Positions 1-47,779 of a stretch of DNA of 64,000 nt are shown here, in pieces (the first letter of the stretch is position 1; each line of letters opens with the position of its first letter). A program made the position numbers and the translations under genes. The notes under the pieces were generated by a model. It searched no databases. It was not told the origin of the DNA and worked only from the letters and a program-made list of their open reading frames with translations. Origin of the DNA: Synaphobranchus kaupii (Eukaryota; Chordata; Actinopteri; Anguilliformes; Synaphobranchidae); the NCBI GenBank assembly GCA_029718625.1, contig CM056391.1, forward strand, positions 22,259,305 to 22,323,304, written 5' to 3'.

Positions 1-199
1 GGATACTCAAATCTGGCCCTTCCGGCCAGCAGTACTGCTGGCTTTCATTCCGCCCCTCTAATCAGGGACTGATTTAAACCCGACACACCAGGTGACTGTA
101 ATCTCTGGCCAATCAGTGGCATTATTGGACTATAGACTATCACACACAAGAGGAAACCAGCCGTACTACCGACCTTGAAGGCCAGATATTTATATCCCC
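1..199. mobile_element. hAT-like MITE, cut by left edge
   Basis: The left end (GGATACTCAAATCTGGCCCT) and the inverted right end (GGGATATAAATATCTGGCC) are imperfect inverted repeats about 200 bp apart. The interior has no coding potential. The layout resembles small non-autonomous hAT elements of fish. The left target-site duplication lies outside the window, so the superfamily is a guess. It sits in the nedd4 intron downstream of the second WW exon; nothing else is recognisable between it and 560. Confidence 0.35.
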
Positions 200-553
200 T
201 GCCCTACAGCCAATTACGCCACAATGAGCACTTGAACAGTCAGGTTTTGATTCCAGACCACGAGGCATGTCACAAGTGCTTCGGCTGGACTTGCTACCCA
301 ACAGCACTGAGAAATACCGTCTCTTAGGCCAGGTACAGAAAGAGTTAAATGGGAGGAGAAAACAGCATAGAAGATGGACACTACCACTTCACGAAAAGGT
401 GATGAAATGCATTCAATTCAAACCACAGCACTTTACAGCTGGTGCAGGCCAACAAATAGCAATGACGTGCAATTCAACATTAGTCACTCAGTACAGACTG
501 GTACTCCAAGCATTTGTTTCTAACAGCAACATCACACAAACGAGGTGATGTCA

Positions 554-36211
<35,658 letters not shown>

Positions 36212-36490
36212 GGTTGAATTCGAGATTCGAAGAGGATTCGACTAACGTTAACGAAGAAATACAGTTGCTCCTTAGCTAACTACAGTTTGATGTTATAACG
36301 TTATCCAAGACCAAGACCAAGCCCCTCTTTCCCATTCACAAGCTATCTTGACTTTGGTTGTAACCCGAGGCTCGTAGTTAACCACTAAAAACTGTCAATG
36401 TGTTGGTACTACGTCGCTATCCTGCACCATCCTGGCTTTCCATTACATTTCCTTCCGCCCGTCCCGCCTGTGTGTCCACTGCACAGATTT
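36212..36490 (-). promoter_or_regulatory. upstream promoter region of nedd4
   Basis: Reading toward the first exon, 36440-36480 holds GC-box-like GGCGGGACGGGCGG and an adjacent ETS-like CGGAAGGAAAT. No TATA box is seen. The transcription start was not determined. Confidence 0.45.
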
Positions 36491-38010
36491 CTCAGCTGCG
36501 TAATGTTTAGTTTATGGGAACGGTAAATTCACATCCGGTGTGGCTGTAAGGTGTTTCACATTTACATCTTTGTCATTTTCAAAAAGCAAAATGCTTGATA
36601 ACTCACTTGTCAATTCCTGAAAATGTGTATCAAATATGAATATTAATAACAATAACATCTTACAATTTAACTAGGCCTCCTCACATGTAACTACCTGTTT
36701 TCTAATGGCTACTTTATATGGCTTTGTTATAACATGGCTGTTTAGGTTTCCAAAATATATGCATGTAGCTATGTCCCATGAATTAACTGAATACCTGAGT
36801 TCACATAGCCTCGAAATACTAGATTTGTGAAAGCATCGGAAAATGAAATCTCATTTAAACAGAATATTTGGGGGTAAATATGGATTGTCACAACACAACA
36901 TCTGTCAGAGATGCAGTCGATATTGGCTCTATGGTCTTTCATGATCTACATTAATTGCACATGTAAATTTTCTTGTTTGTGGTGACTGGATATCAGGTTA
37001 TTTTACCTTGGGGAAAGATTATATAGAATGCATACCTGCCATATTATACCTTTACAGAATGTTTGGCTGAAAGGCAGTAATGTGTTAATTTTGTGTGGTT
37101 TTAAATAACCTGGATCTGCAGCATTTCCTGCTCAAGGTAATGCCTGAATGTGTGATGTTCTTGTGAAACAAGAGTGGTGAATGAAATTCAGATACCATGA
37201 TGTGATACAGTAAGAGTCTGTTTTCTATAACTACTCAAGTCTTTCTGTCTAATTGTCTGTCTGTAGTCACCAATAGAAGGTTATGAGAGATGCAATATAC
37301 ATAGACTACACTTGAAAAAAGAGCAACTTGTATGGTCTTACCTCATTTGATAATTGAAGACCATGGTGCTAAAAGTACTGAAGTCACATTATTAGACAAT
37401 TCAAGTTGAGCATAGACACATGTTGTATTTGTTTAGCTAAGTCCACCCTATAAATATTGTTAACAGAAAAGCTGCCTAAGCAATGCATAAAAACATCAAA
37501 ACGTTTAATGGCTGATTTTATGGATCAATGATATTTTCGGATTAGATTTTCTCAAAATAGACATTTTGTGACTTCAGTACTTTTAGCACCAGGGTCTTCA
37601 ATTGTGAATCAGTCTTTCAACCTTCAGCAAAATTGTAATTTTGTACCTCCCAGTTTTGAATACCAAAATTAGTAGGATCCTTCACAAAATCAGCATCTGA
37701 GTTACCAATTTTTCCAAACCGCTTTGAAATCAGAATGTGTATTTTCAGACTGGGTTCAAAAATATTACAGGTAATAACGTTCAACAATAAATGTATTTAT
37801 GTGATTTACCTTTGTAATAGCTGTGCTTATTTTAATGGACTAAAAGTAGTACAGGGCAAACAGCACTAGTCACATCATTAAAAACCATCACAGTTAAGGT
37901 CTTCGCTGCTAAACTCTAGTCAGTAGGATAACAACACAAAAATACCCCACTGCATGAAAATACCTTGGCATGTGAATTTGGTCTGACAGTAAAAATTCTG
38001 ACTACACTTA
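36491..38010. other. intergenic AT-rich sequence
   Basis: No gene seen; it contains the small inverted-repeat element at 37347-37612. Confidence 0.5.
37347..37612. mobile_element. small inverted-repeat element
   Basis: About 37 bp near 37356 (AATTGAAGACCATGGTGCTA then AAAGTACTGAAGTCACA) is repeated in inverted orientation ending near 37604, about 210 bp apart. This looks like an old MITE; I did not identify the target duplication. Confidence 0.55.
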
Positions 38011-38747
38011 CAGTGAGCACCATAATTAATTGGACAGTGACACATTTTTTGTTATTTTGGTTCTGTACTCTAGCAATTTGAGTTTGAAAGGATACAACGA
38101 CAATGAGGTTGAAGTGCAGACTGTCAGCTTTAATTTGAGGCTATTTTCATCCATATCGGATGAACTGTTTAGAAATTATAGAACCTTTAGTACATAGTGC
38201 CCCCCATTTTCGGCCATCAGGAAGTCATGGCATGCAAAGGATATAGAATAGAATAGAATAGAATAGAATAACTTTTATTTTCCCGTTTGGGAACTTCAGT
38301 TGTAGCCCCAGCAACAACAAAAAGACAGAGACAGTGGGGCAGACCCACAGCACACAAACAAACATATCAAATAAAGACATTCAATAGAATCATTTCATTA
38401 ATCAAGTGAATTAGTGAATAAGTGGAATACAGCCATGCTGTCATGATTAAAAATAACTCCCGCTGTCCGGAGTAATGCGACCAAATATTAAAAATGATTA
38501 CGTTATTCTAGATTATGTTAAACTGTCCAATATTTAAATAAACTATCCGAAAATGGGGGGGGGGACTATGTACTAAAGGTTCTATAATTTCTGAACGGTT
38601 CATCCGATATGGATGAAAATACCCTCAAAGCTGACAGTCTGCACTTCAACCCCATTGTCATTGTATCCTTTCACACTCAAAGTGCTAGAGTACAGAACCA
38701 AAATAACAAAAAATGTGTCGCTGTCCAATGAATTATAGTGCACACTG
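38011..38747. mobile_element. long-hairpin family, member 3 (decayed, with insertion)
   Basis: Outer ends CAGTGAGCACCATAATTAAT and the inverse (..ATTATAGTGCACACTG) are retained. Most of the long core is lost, leaving CAGGAAGTCATGGCATGCAA. It is interrupted by a retroposon fragment at 38244-38480. Confidence 0.7.
38244..38480 (-). mobile_element. retroposon fragment with TTCTA tail
   Basis: (AGAAT)n at its left end followed by AACTTTTATTTTCCCGTTTG reads, on the minus strand, as a 3' end followed by a short tandem tail, the layout of a LINE/SINE 3' terminus. Inserted into the hairpin element. Confidence 0.5.
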
Positions 38748-38997
38748 TATATCTACAACTTAGCAGCTGGTGTTTGGAATGTGATGTTGCTTTTTGACCA
38801 GCAGGGGGAGGCAACACACAACATTTGACATCAAAGTCAGAACCTCTCACAAGTCAGTGTCCAATTTTGTGTGGGCTCAATAATCACAAAATAATGAGAG
38901 AACGATTATTTAGTAAAATAGTAGTTCAGATCATTACAATACAGGACAAAGTTACTATGTTCATTTACATATTTTCGTTAAATGTTACAGTTACAGT

Positions 38998-40040
38998 TCA
39001 GTCTCTGAAATTTGCATTAGCAAATTGTGGTCCTTGTCTGTGAAGACCTTTGCCTGCCACGCCATGTCTTGCAAAAATGGCTTGCATGCAGGTTATCACA
39101 GCATCTGCAATGGTGGTAGTCAATCTACATACCTCTGGATATAGGGAGCAATAGTCTGTTACAATCAAATAGTCTTTACCTTGGCATGTGAATAGGTCAT
39201 CAGCATCCACTTTCTGGTAAGGTCTGCTCGGTGCTGGATGCAGCTTTAGTGGTTCCACAGGGTTGTTTGTTTGATAGGTTTGCTTGATAGGTCAGGCATG
39301 TTTTCGGCCTATCAGGCACAGTTTCCTAACTCATTTGACATTTGTCACACCCTGATTATAGGCCAGAACATCACCTCACATGCTTTGGTACTACACTTCC
39401 CAGGTGTCCTTGGTGGAGCGTCTCTTTTCTTAGTCTCTTTGGGATGACTAGTTTGCGTCCCTTGTAGATGATGTCATCGATCACTCATAGTTCCGCTCTG
39501 CAGTTCCAGTAGTTTCCAGTGTCATCGATCTATGATCGTTTTTGCTCAGATTTCTCATTGTTTCATCTTTGTTTCAGTCCGTACAATTTTCTTTTTTGAA
39601 TCTGCTGCAGAAAATGTGCTTTTTAGCATGTCTAAACAGGCATTCATCCTCATCCGTTTTGGGATTTGCAGGCCCCCATGGGCCCACAGCTCTGGACAGT
39701 GTGTCAGCTGTATTTATCAGCTTACTTGGGGTGTATGCAACATTGAGTGCGTAGCGTTGCAGCCTGATCATTATTCTCTGTATTCTGAGTGGACAGTCAT
39801 TTATTGGCTTCTGGGTCAATGAAATCAAGGGCTTGTGATCAGTCTCGGCGCTGATTACTCGTCCTGACACAAACTGATGGAATCTCTCACATGCGTATGT
39901 GATGCTGAGCTGCTCTTTTTTCTATTTGAACATATCGCGTCTCTCATTGCTTGCTAGTTAGCATCATATTTCTGCATTAGAACTGCGCTAAACCCACTCT
40001 GTGATGCATCTGATGATATTTTGATGGGTCTTGCTAGGCC
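38998..40040 (-). pseudogene. Ty3/Gypsy pol remnant: RNase H and integrase core
   Basis: From about 40040 down, the frame shows SSDASQSGFSAVL, an in-frame stop, then ACERFHQFVSGR and ETDHKPL, followed by RLQRYALNVAYTPSK and ADTLSRA: the Ty3/Gypsy RNase H with its connection to integrase. At 39258-38998 integrase-core text follows (SRPYQKVDADDLF, GKDYLIVTDYCS, FARHGV, GPQFAN) and then stops. Reverse transcriptase and the rest of integrase are missing. Several stops and frame breaks make it non-functional. Confidence 0.85.
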
Positions 40041-40252
40041 TAAAACCTCTAATTGTGGAATTCAACAATTCTATGAACATCATTTGTTATGGAGTGTAAT
40101 GTTGTAATTTCGACTAGTAAATGCTTTTAAAACTATAACATGCCTAAATTTGTGCCCACCTTTATCCGGCTCCTGAACTCCTAAGATAAACCTGTCTGGC
40201 TGTCTGAGCCAACAGGACATGGACATCTTAATTGCTTTAAATTATTTATACA

Positions 40253-40253
<1 letters not shown>

Positions 40254-40315
<62 letters not shown>
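40254..40315. repeat. TA microsatellite
   Basis: (TA)n of about 60 bp, immediately left of a Tc1-like element; shorter (TA)n runs flank the neighbouring elements at 41544-41562 and 42824-42844. Confidence 0.95.
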
Positions 40316-40321
<6 letters not shown>

Positions 40322-40323
40322 CA

Positions 40324-41544
40324 CAGTAGGGTTCAAAAGTCTGAGACCACAAGTGAAAATGCTTCTATTTTGCATTCTTTTCTAATTTAATGCAATTTCT
40401 TTCATTAGAAATGATATTATCAGCATAACAATTTGAATGAAAAGTTCAATATTTGAAAACTTCACATGAATGAAAACAATTATTAGTATTTGGTATGTCC
40501 CCCTTTTGCTTTGATGACAGCTTCTACTCAAGCTGGCATGAACTCCACAAGTTTGTGCAGACCCTGATGATCCATGTTATCCCAAAATGATTTGACAATG
40601 TTCCAAAGAGTATCTTGTGATGTTACTGAATGCTTGGATTTCTCTGTCTTCAAGTGCCCCCATAAATGTTCGATAGGGTTGAGGTCAGGTGACTGTGGAG
40701 GAAAGTCCATGACTGTCAGCACTCCTTGCTCTTCTTTGGTCTTCAAGTAGTTCTTGCAAAGCTTTGAGGTGTGTTTAGGGTCATTATCCTGATGTCTCTG
40801 AAGAATGGAGTGGTACTTTTCTTTTGTCAGGGTGTAGTCGATTCGGGGCAGGTGTCCAACTCCAGAGTAGGCAAAACAGCCCCATACTTGAATATTCCCA
40901 CCACCATGTTTCATTGTTGTTCTGATGCACTTTGGTATCAATCGCTCTCCAGTTTGTCTCCTTACATAAACCCTTCTGTTACTGCCATAAATCTCAAACT
41001 TGGATTCATCAGTAAAAAGGACTTTTTTCCAGTGATCCAGTGTGAAATGCTGGTATGTCTTAGCCCATGCCAATCGTTTAGCCTTGTTTCCCCTCCTGAG
41101 AAGTGGTTTAGAGACTGCTACTCGTCCTTTGAGGCCACTACTAGCTAGCCTTCTTTTGACAGTACTTTTACTGATTGGAGTCTCTCGTTCTTTATTCAGC
41201 ACATTCTGTATCTGTGATGCAGTTCATGTTCTCTCTCTCAGAGAACAAAGCTTTATGTATTGGTCTTCTGATGGTGCAAGCCGATTAACTAACAAGCCAC
41301 TGTTGAGTAGATCAAATCCACTTGAGTGTCGTCTGAACACATGCTTCAATGGAAGGGATAAGACTCAAGGAAATTTGATTAGTGACCTGAAAATAGTGCG
41401 GAATCTAAAAAACTCTTAATTTCACGTCATAACTTTTCTTTGTTTTAGATTTTTTTTCAAAATCCACAAACTTTTTGTTTATTTCCAAGTTTACATGAAA
41501 AATGTCCGATTTTCCATGTGGTCTCAGACTTTTGGACCCCACTG
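40324..41544 (-). mobile_element. Tc1-like transposon, inactive copy
   Basis: Terminal repeats CAGTAGGGTTCAAAAGTCTG and CAGTGGGGTCCAAAAGTCTG (inverted) bound 1.2 kb. The transposase inside is broken. Insertion lies in TA-rich sequence. Confidence 0.88.
40528..41202 (-). pseudogene. Tc1 transposase, internally deleted
   Basis: The 224-residue frame holds the Tc1 DDE catalytic region: LFTDESKFEIYG (first Asp), DNDPKHTS (second Asp) and [12 protein letters not shown] (Glu). Between KYHSILQRH and QDNDPKHTS about 20 residues normally present are missing, and most of the N-terminal helix-turn-helix part is not in frame. It is therefore not an active enzyme. Confidence 0.85.
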
Positions 41545-41564
41545 TATATATATATATATATATA

Positions 41565-42824
41565 CATTGCCCTCCACTATTATTGGCACCCCTGGTAAAG
41601 ATGAGTAAAAAGGGTTGTAAAAAATTCACCGTTTGGTGAATTAGCTTAATCTCACACTGAAAAAATGAGAACAATTATTGGCACCCCTGCATTTATATAA
41701 TGAATAAAGTAATCATTTTTAATATTTGGTTGCATATCCTTTGCAAGCCATAACTTCCTGATGTCTGTGACCCAACAACATCAAAAGACTCTTGATATCT
41801 TATTTTCTGGTACTCTTACAAGTGATACTATAACGTCTCTGCATTTGAATGGATCTCTATGGGAATTGGGGGGTGGGACTAGATTTAGCTGTAAATTACA
41901 TTGGAACAGTATGGGACACATGGTTGGCTAAATAGCTCTAAGTCAACAAGGGTCTGACATATCAAACAAGCCTTAAAGGGATAGTTCGGAATTTTGGACA
42001 TAATGTCTCAATTACGACTTACCCATGATGTAGTTGATTGATGGAAACCATTTTCAGCTAATTCCATGCTGTCCTTCTTTTGGACACACACACGTTGCTA
42101 ATGCTAGCGCAACTCTATGGTAACCAGTAGCATCCACTACCAAACGCACTTAAACACTCCACAGTGCACCCAAAGCAAATAAAATATGACGACAGTCTAT
42201 CGGGGTTATTTTGAATGTTTATACCATCATTTTTGAAGTCAAACTATCGTTGAATCCTTTACTTTGTGCTGACCTATATCCTCTGTGGAAGTACAGCGGC
42301 GGAGCGAACGTGGCCATTGCAACTTGTTGCTCTTCTTTGTTGTTGTAGTCGACCAGTGCCGGCACTACATTCGTAAGTAACGTAAAGTATTGCTCCGCCG
42401 CCGTACTTCCACAGAGAATCTAGTCCTACCCCCCAATTCCCAGAAAGATCCATTCAAATGCAGAGACATTATATTATCGCTTGTAAGAGTACCAGAAAAT
42501 AAGATATCAAGAGTCTTTTGATGTTGTTGGGTCACAGACATCAGGAAGTCATGGCATGCAAAGGATATGCGACCAAATATTAAAAATGATTACTTTATTC
42601 TATATTTAAATGCAGGGTTGCCAATAATTGTGGCACACATGGTTTTGTTAAAAATAATTATTTCTTGATGAGGGATTTTTTTTTCTCAATAAATTTACTT
42701 CAATTAAAGGATGGATTTTCTCATTTTTTCAGTGTGACATTAAGCGAATTCACCAAACGGTGAATTTTTTATAACCGTTTTTACTCATCTTTACCAGGGG
42801 TGCCAATAATAGTGGAGGGCACTG
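41565..42824. mobile_element. long-hairpin family, member 4, with nested insertion
   Basis: Ends CATTGCCCTCCACTATTATT and CAGTGCCCTCCACTATTATT (inverted) flank it, in TA-repeat context. The arms match member 1. A block of about 440 bp (41980-42418) interrupts the hairpin just beside its centre. Confidence 0.82.
41980..42418. mobile_element. insertion inside hairpin element, possibly piggyBac-like
   Basis: It begins at TTAA followed by AGGGATAGTTCGGAATTTTG, a start resembling piggyBac-type MITEs that use TTAA targets. A GCGGCGGAGC...GCTCCGCCGCC inverted pair lies near its right end. I did not find a matching right TTAA end. Confidence 0.4.
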
Positions 42825-44206
42825 TATATATATATATATATATATGCACTGTATGTTGTTTATTTATTGTGTTTATTGTGTCTGTCCTGTTATGTGCGTG
42901 TATGCACTCTTAATAAGCACTCCTACATTTTTAGCATGCTGACGCGATGGGACTAACTTAGCTTGCTAGGTAGTTTTGCACGTTGTCATGCAACGTTAAG
43001 TCAACGTATAGACACAGGTGTAGGCTATGTGTGCAAAGGTACTTTCTGCGAGTTAGTGAAAAAGTAGCCTATATGTAATTGCAAATCACATTAATTGTCA
43101 ACTGTTGTCAAATGTTATTTGGCTGACTGTGAGGAATAGTTTTCTCAAGATCATATGTAGGGCCTACTTTATCATACTTTTTATCATAACTGTACTGAAG
43201 ATCAGGGCTACCCAAAGTGAGAAGGTTGTGATTTGTATTTATTTATAGATCCCATTATTGTGTAATTTTTATACAGCAGCTTTTGAATTCATAGTCTGTT
43301 TATGCCTTTCTGCTCATGTAGGCTAACTGTCTCTCTGCCTATTACAGTGTTTGACCATATCCTCTGAAGTCAGATCTATGTGCTGAATCAACCATCATCA
43401 TCACTGCCCTGTTTTGTTACATCTGGAAATAAAAGTTTCATATCAGCAATGAGTGGATTTTCCTTTGTCCTTGTTTCATAAGATGAATCTAACAAATTAC
43501 AACTTGGCCAACTGTAGTTACTGTATTTGCAAGATTTATTCACATGACAATGTGATATAAATGATTTTTTAAATTAAAAAAACAGTTCACCCACTGAATT
43601 ATACTAGCCTACACTGTTCTTTTTAGTTATCATTAGGAGTATGCTTAAACTGCGATTCATTCCTTGTCCTAACAGCCATTCTGGCTTGAACATTTAATAA
43701 ATTAACTTCTTGATATTCCTGATAACTGAGGTTGATGTAAAGTTGTTGATATTGCAGTTTATTCATTTTATCTTTATTTGGCCAGTCTGGCAGCTTACAA
43801 ATAATATTCTTGTATGTTCTTATTTACAAAGTCTGCTTCCCTAATAATGTTGGTAGGCTATTAGTCTTTGTGGTATCAGTAATTTTCACTGTTAATTGTT
43901 GCAATTTTCAATTGTACATATATTAAATATTAGAAATAACCTTAAGAACAATAACTAGCATAGTTAAGCCTATAACGATAGCCTATAGTAAACGGGAAAA
44001 GAGACAAGTGACGAATTATTTCAGTTACGCGTCGTCTAAAACGAGTTATTTAAACTGCGCATGCGTTGTCCCTGTGGCGCTCCATGCAGTTGGATGCTAT
44101 TGGCTGGTTTGTGCATAGATATATAAACGTTTATATATCTATGGGTTTGTGTGCGTCTTTTTCTTCGCTGTATCTGTACGCAGTAACTGTCACTGAACGG
44201 ATTTCA
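42825..44206. other. AT-rich sequence inside the retrotransposon remnant; palindrome
   Basis: No coding remnant was recognised. A perfect 30-bp palindrome (CATAGATATATAAAC and its complement) lies at 44114-44143. Confidence 0.5.
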
Positions 44207-44678
44207 CTAACTAGGCCGACACATTGATATGGCTTTTTCCGGATTTAGATGTTGCTCTCTTTGACTCCCTCTTACACGAGCCTGTCTTTGAACAACGAGT
44301 CTGTAAAGCTCACTGAATTTACACGTTTTGCTTCTGATTCTCAATTCAGTCACATAGGTATAATGGTTTCTCCTGTGAATCTGTGCCTTTCGAAAGCCTG
44401 AAACTTTTATATCTTTTATATATATTTTATCCAGTTTCATGTTATCTCCATCAGCAGCGAATTTGAACTTTGTACACTTCCATCACTCATCCCAACACTA
44501 GATGTAAACACCGACGCTTTCTTTTGTCACTTTTCCTGTCAGCTTCATCGCGGCTAAATACAACTAAAACCGTTGTTTTCCCATTTTCAGCTACATTTTC
44601 TGTCAACTGGAGGTTTTGAGGAGGAGGACCTTCCATTTTCACTTCGTTAGCTATTCTCTGAGGTAAGTAACGATTCAT
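44207..44678 (-). pseudogene. Ty3/Gypsy gag remnant
   Basis: Two minus-strand frames carry gag-like text. 44678-44487 has EGPPPQNLQLTENVAEN and SRDEADRKSDKRK; 44440-44207 has YVTELRIRSKTCKFSELYRL. N-terminal LxLxxNVAENW and VTELRxxxKTCxF are familiar motifs of fish Gypsy gag proteins. Frameshifts separate them. Confidence 0.6.
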
Positions 44679-44814
44679 TTTCTTCCTGCTTGAGAATACG
44701 AAGATACTAGTTATGCTAGCTTATATGTAGCCTAGGCTACTTTTTGCGCGTTAGCTTTTAATTGTAATTACATTTTTTATGTAGAGTTGATTCAACTGGC
44801 TTCCGTTAACGTTA

Positions 44815-44985
44815 GTCCTCCGTCTAGTTTCTATTCCATTTCACTGCTAACACCATAGATATATACACCATGTCGTATTTTGTGTGTGGGCTCAATAATG
44901 AAATTAAAAATAGTTTCTTACAATAAAATAATAGTTCATTACAATACAGGAGGATGAAGTTACGACGTTATACAACTACCGTTGG
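44815..44985. repeat. LTR-like segment shared three times
   Basis: This segment recurs, in the same orientation, at 38855-39005 and 49110-49320 (shared TATTCCATTTCACTGCTAAC, TGTGTGGGCTCAATAAT, TAGTTCATTACAATACAGGA). Position on either side of the gag-pol remnant supports LTR identity. Confidence 0.55.
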
Positions 44986-45164
44986 AAGTCAGCGTGTGTG
45001 CGCGCCTGCTCTGCTGGTAATCAAATAGGCATACATTCTGATGGCTGATATCAGTCAACCTTTTATTATTATTTTTACCCTTATATAACAATAGAAGTGA
45101 GACTTTTTAAAAAAACTTTGTCAGACTTGTCTTGATGAATGAACAGGACCTCACCCCCCTGCTT

Positions 45165-45925
45165 GAAAAAACATGAAAAACCATCAGACAATTCCTAATG
45201 GTTTTAATGGAATTTCATGTTTTTGTGATGGATTCTGCTGGTTTCTGAGTCTTTATTGGTAATCCAGTGGCTTCTAATGGTCATCTGGTGGTGCTCTATT
45301 GGACTCTAATGGTATCTGTGGGGATTTTGATGGTCTCTAATGGTCTGTAATGGTAACCTGATAGGAGACCAAAACCAAGATGTCCCAATTCCCATCACGT
45401 AATGGTTACCATTACATGATGGTTTCTAATGTTTTTTTCTAGCAGGGCCTGCTGAAAAAAAACATAGAAACAATTAGGAAATGTATCCCCTGTTGAAAAT
45501 AAATCAATTGAAACCATTACAGATTCCTATTGGTTTCTGTTGGTGTCAGATTTTTTTTTGGTTCTTGATGGTATTTTCTGCATGCTTGATGGTCCATTAG
45601 ATTTGTGTGATGGTTCCTACAGGACATGAAATGTTTTTCAGCAGGGCTAATCGTTTCCATCACATACCATTAGGTTCCAGCCATAGACTGTTGAAAAATA
45701 GCTTCCATCACCTAATGGGAAATGGGCACATTAATGGTTCATGAGGTGTGGTTCCTAATGGTTTGCGGTTATAATGGTCTTAATGGTTCCTAATGGATCT
45801 AAGAATATAATGGTTCCTAATGGGCATGTGTGGTTCCTAACAGTGCAATTGTTAATGCCAATGGTCCTACTGGTTACCATTAGGGATAAATTCTCCATTA
45901 GAATTTGATAGTTTCAATCACCATT
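45165..45925. repeat. degenerate TAATGGT-rich region
   Basis: Irregular repeats of TAATGGTT/TAATGGTTCC/TGATGGT words fill about 760 bp with no fixed period. This is cryptic simple sequence rather than a gene; no exon found. Confidence 0.75.
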
Positions 45926-46554
45926 AATGCTGTACTGCTCTAGTGTTCTACTTTATTAGATGGTTTCCATTGTATATGATGATCAACACTGGTAAGTCCA
46001 TGACTGGTGGTCTGTTTCCTGGTGTTAAGATATTTTACTTTCCAATCATAAATGCTATAAATACTAAACATGAGGCACAGAGGGAAGAATCTTCATACAA
46101 AATAATTTTTGAATACAAAAATAAAAGGTGTAAACATTTCATTTGCATGTGTGTGAGAAATTGTGTGCACTCTTAAAATAGTGCAACAATATACAAATAA
46201 ATGACAAAATAATCTAAAATATAACCAATTAAAACCCAACAAAACAGTGGGGTGCAAACAATTTGGGCACCCCTGGTTTTAATGTCTGTAAAAACAACTC
46301 AATGGTACAAAGTTAAACATGAGACCTTTCTGCAAATTTTAAACCAAGATTGCTTTTTATTAAATTGTTTTTAAATGATAAAGGAAAAGGCCCTGTGCAA
46401 AAGTTTGGGAAGCCTTTTGGATTATTCTCTGTTACTTATTAAAAAGATGATTACTAAGGCCCAGGCCAGGTGATTTACTCATTAGGGCTTCAATGAGTCA
46501 AGTGAATATAATTCCAGGGCTAAACTCCATGAAGTAACTCCATGCCTTCTAAAG

Positions 46555-47216
46555 CAGTGGTTCCCAACCCTGGTCCTGGAGTACCCCTGTGTATGCTGGT
46601 TTTCCTTCCAACCACAATTGCAATACTTGAATTTTAACAAGCTGTTAATTTTTCACATTATGTTAGTAATAGCTATGCATGCCATGAAGACAAAGTCCAA
46701 TATTCACATTGTGCTGTATTGTAAACAATTAAAAGGAGGTAAAAAATATTTTAACTGATCAAATTAAAGACTGAGGTGAATCAATAGGCTTATAATTGGT
46801 GAAATTGTGGACACATGGCCAATAAAACTAACCATTTTGTAAATAATGAAGAATTCAAAGACAAAGCAAATGATAACGAGCCAAACCTGCATTGTTTTAA
46901 GGAAAAAATTATGAAGGAACTTAAACTTGCGTTCAATTACCTAATTAGGAGCCTAATCACCTGAGTTGTTACTTTGTAATTGTATGCAATATAGCACAAT
47001 GAGCATAATGAACATGGGTTTTATTTTCTTCGGCATGCATAGCTATTGCTAACATAACGTGGCTTAAGAGAGAAGAGTTTAGTGTTCTCTCCATACAATA
47101 AAAACACCCAATTAAGAAAAAATAACAGCTTGTTAAAAATTCTGGTATTGCAATTGTGGTTGGAACGAAAACCAGCATACACAGGGGGTCCCCAGGACCA
47201 GGGTTGGGAACCACTG
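46555..47216. mobile_element. hAT-type MITE
   Basis: Inverted ends CAGTGGTTCCCAACCCTGGT and CAGTGGTTCCCAACCCTGGT are flanked by the 8-bp duplication TTCTAAAG. 662 bp, no transposase. It split the left arm of the surrounding element (sequence continues across the duplication). Confidence 0.92.
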
Positions 47217-47779
47217 TTCTAAAGCATCCGACTGTGGTGGCTGTTCTGTCTGGTGTTAACCATGGATTAATCTAAACAGTTGTCCTTGCATGTCAGAATC
47301 AAGATAGTTCACTTCCACCAACAAGGAGAAGGCTACAAAATACTCTCAATGTTTCAAACTACCTATTTCCACTGTCAGAAAATGGAACAGTTGAAGTCAA
47401 GGCAAGAGGGGGGTTGCTTTGCGTTAGCTGGCTAAACCGGTACTACAAATGTGGTTATCAACTTGCTAAGAGAACACAGGCTTTATTAATCAAGCTCTCT
47501 GCGCGTTCCCATAAAAGGGGCGGTGTCTGCAACAAGCCTATAGCGGTGCAGCATGGGCTATATTAGAGCAGCGCATTTCTCTCCTGTGGAAAAAAAAAAA
47601 GACTGATACGGACAGATATAATGGACGGATACAAAGAACATGAAACAATCATTAGAGCAAAAAGCAACAGTTGCCTCCAACAAAGCCAGGGAGGAGCTTT
47701 TGCAAAAAAATGCTCATCATGTAGGTTAAGTTCATTAGTTAATACCTTATTCACCTTACCACTCATAACAAATCTATTG

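Larger units (their letters stand above)
38830..45000 (-). mobile_element. degraded Ty3/Gypsy LTR retrotransposon, disrupted by nested elements
   Basis: Minus-strand order is: LTR-like segment (44815-44985), gag remnants (44207-44678), RNase H and integrase remnants (38998-40040), LTR-like segment (38855-39005). The LTR-like segments share TTTGTGTGGGCTCAATAATCA-type text in the same orientation. A third copy at 49110-49320 lies outside. A broken Tc1 copy and a hairpin element sit inside. Full LTR borders, primer-binding site and most of pol were not recognisable, so the overall extent is inferred. Confidence 0.55.

Noticed and set aside
267..548. 93-codon plus-strand frame near the left edge
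   Set aside because: Lies in a nedd4 intron antisense to the gene, with no domain, and is adjacent to a MITE.
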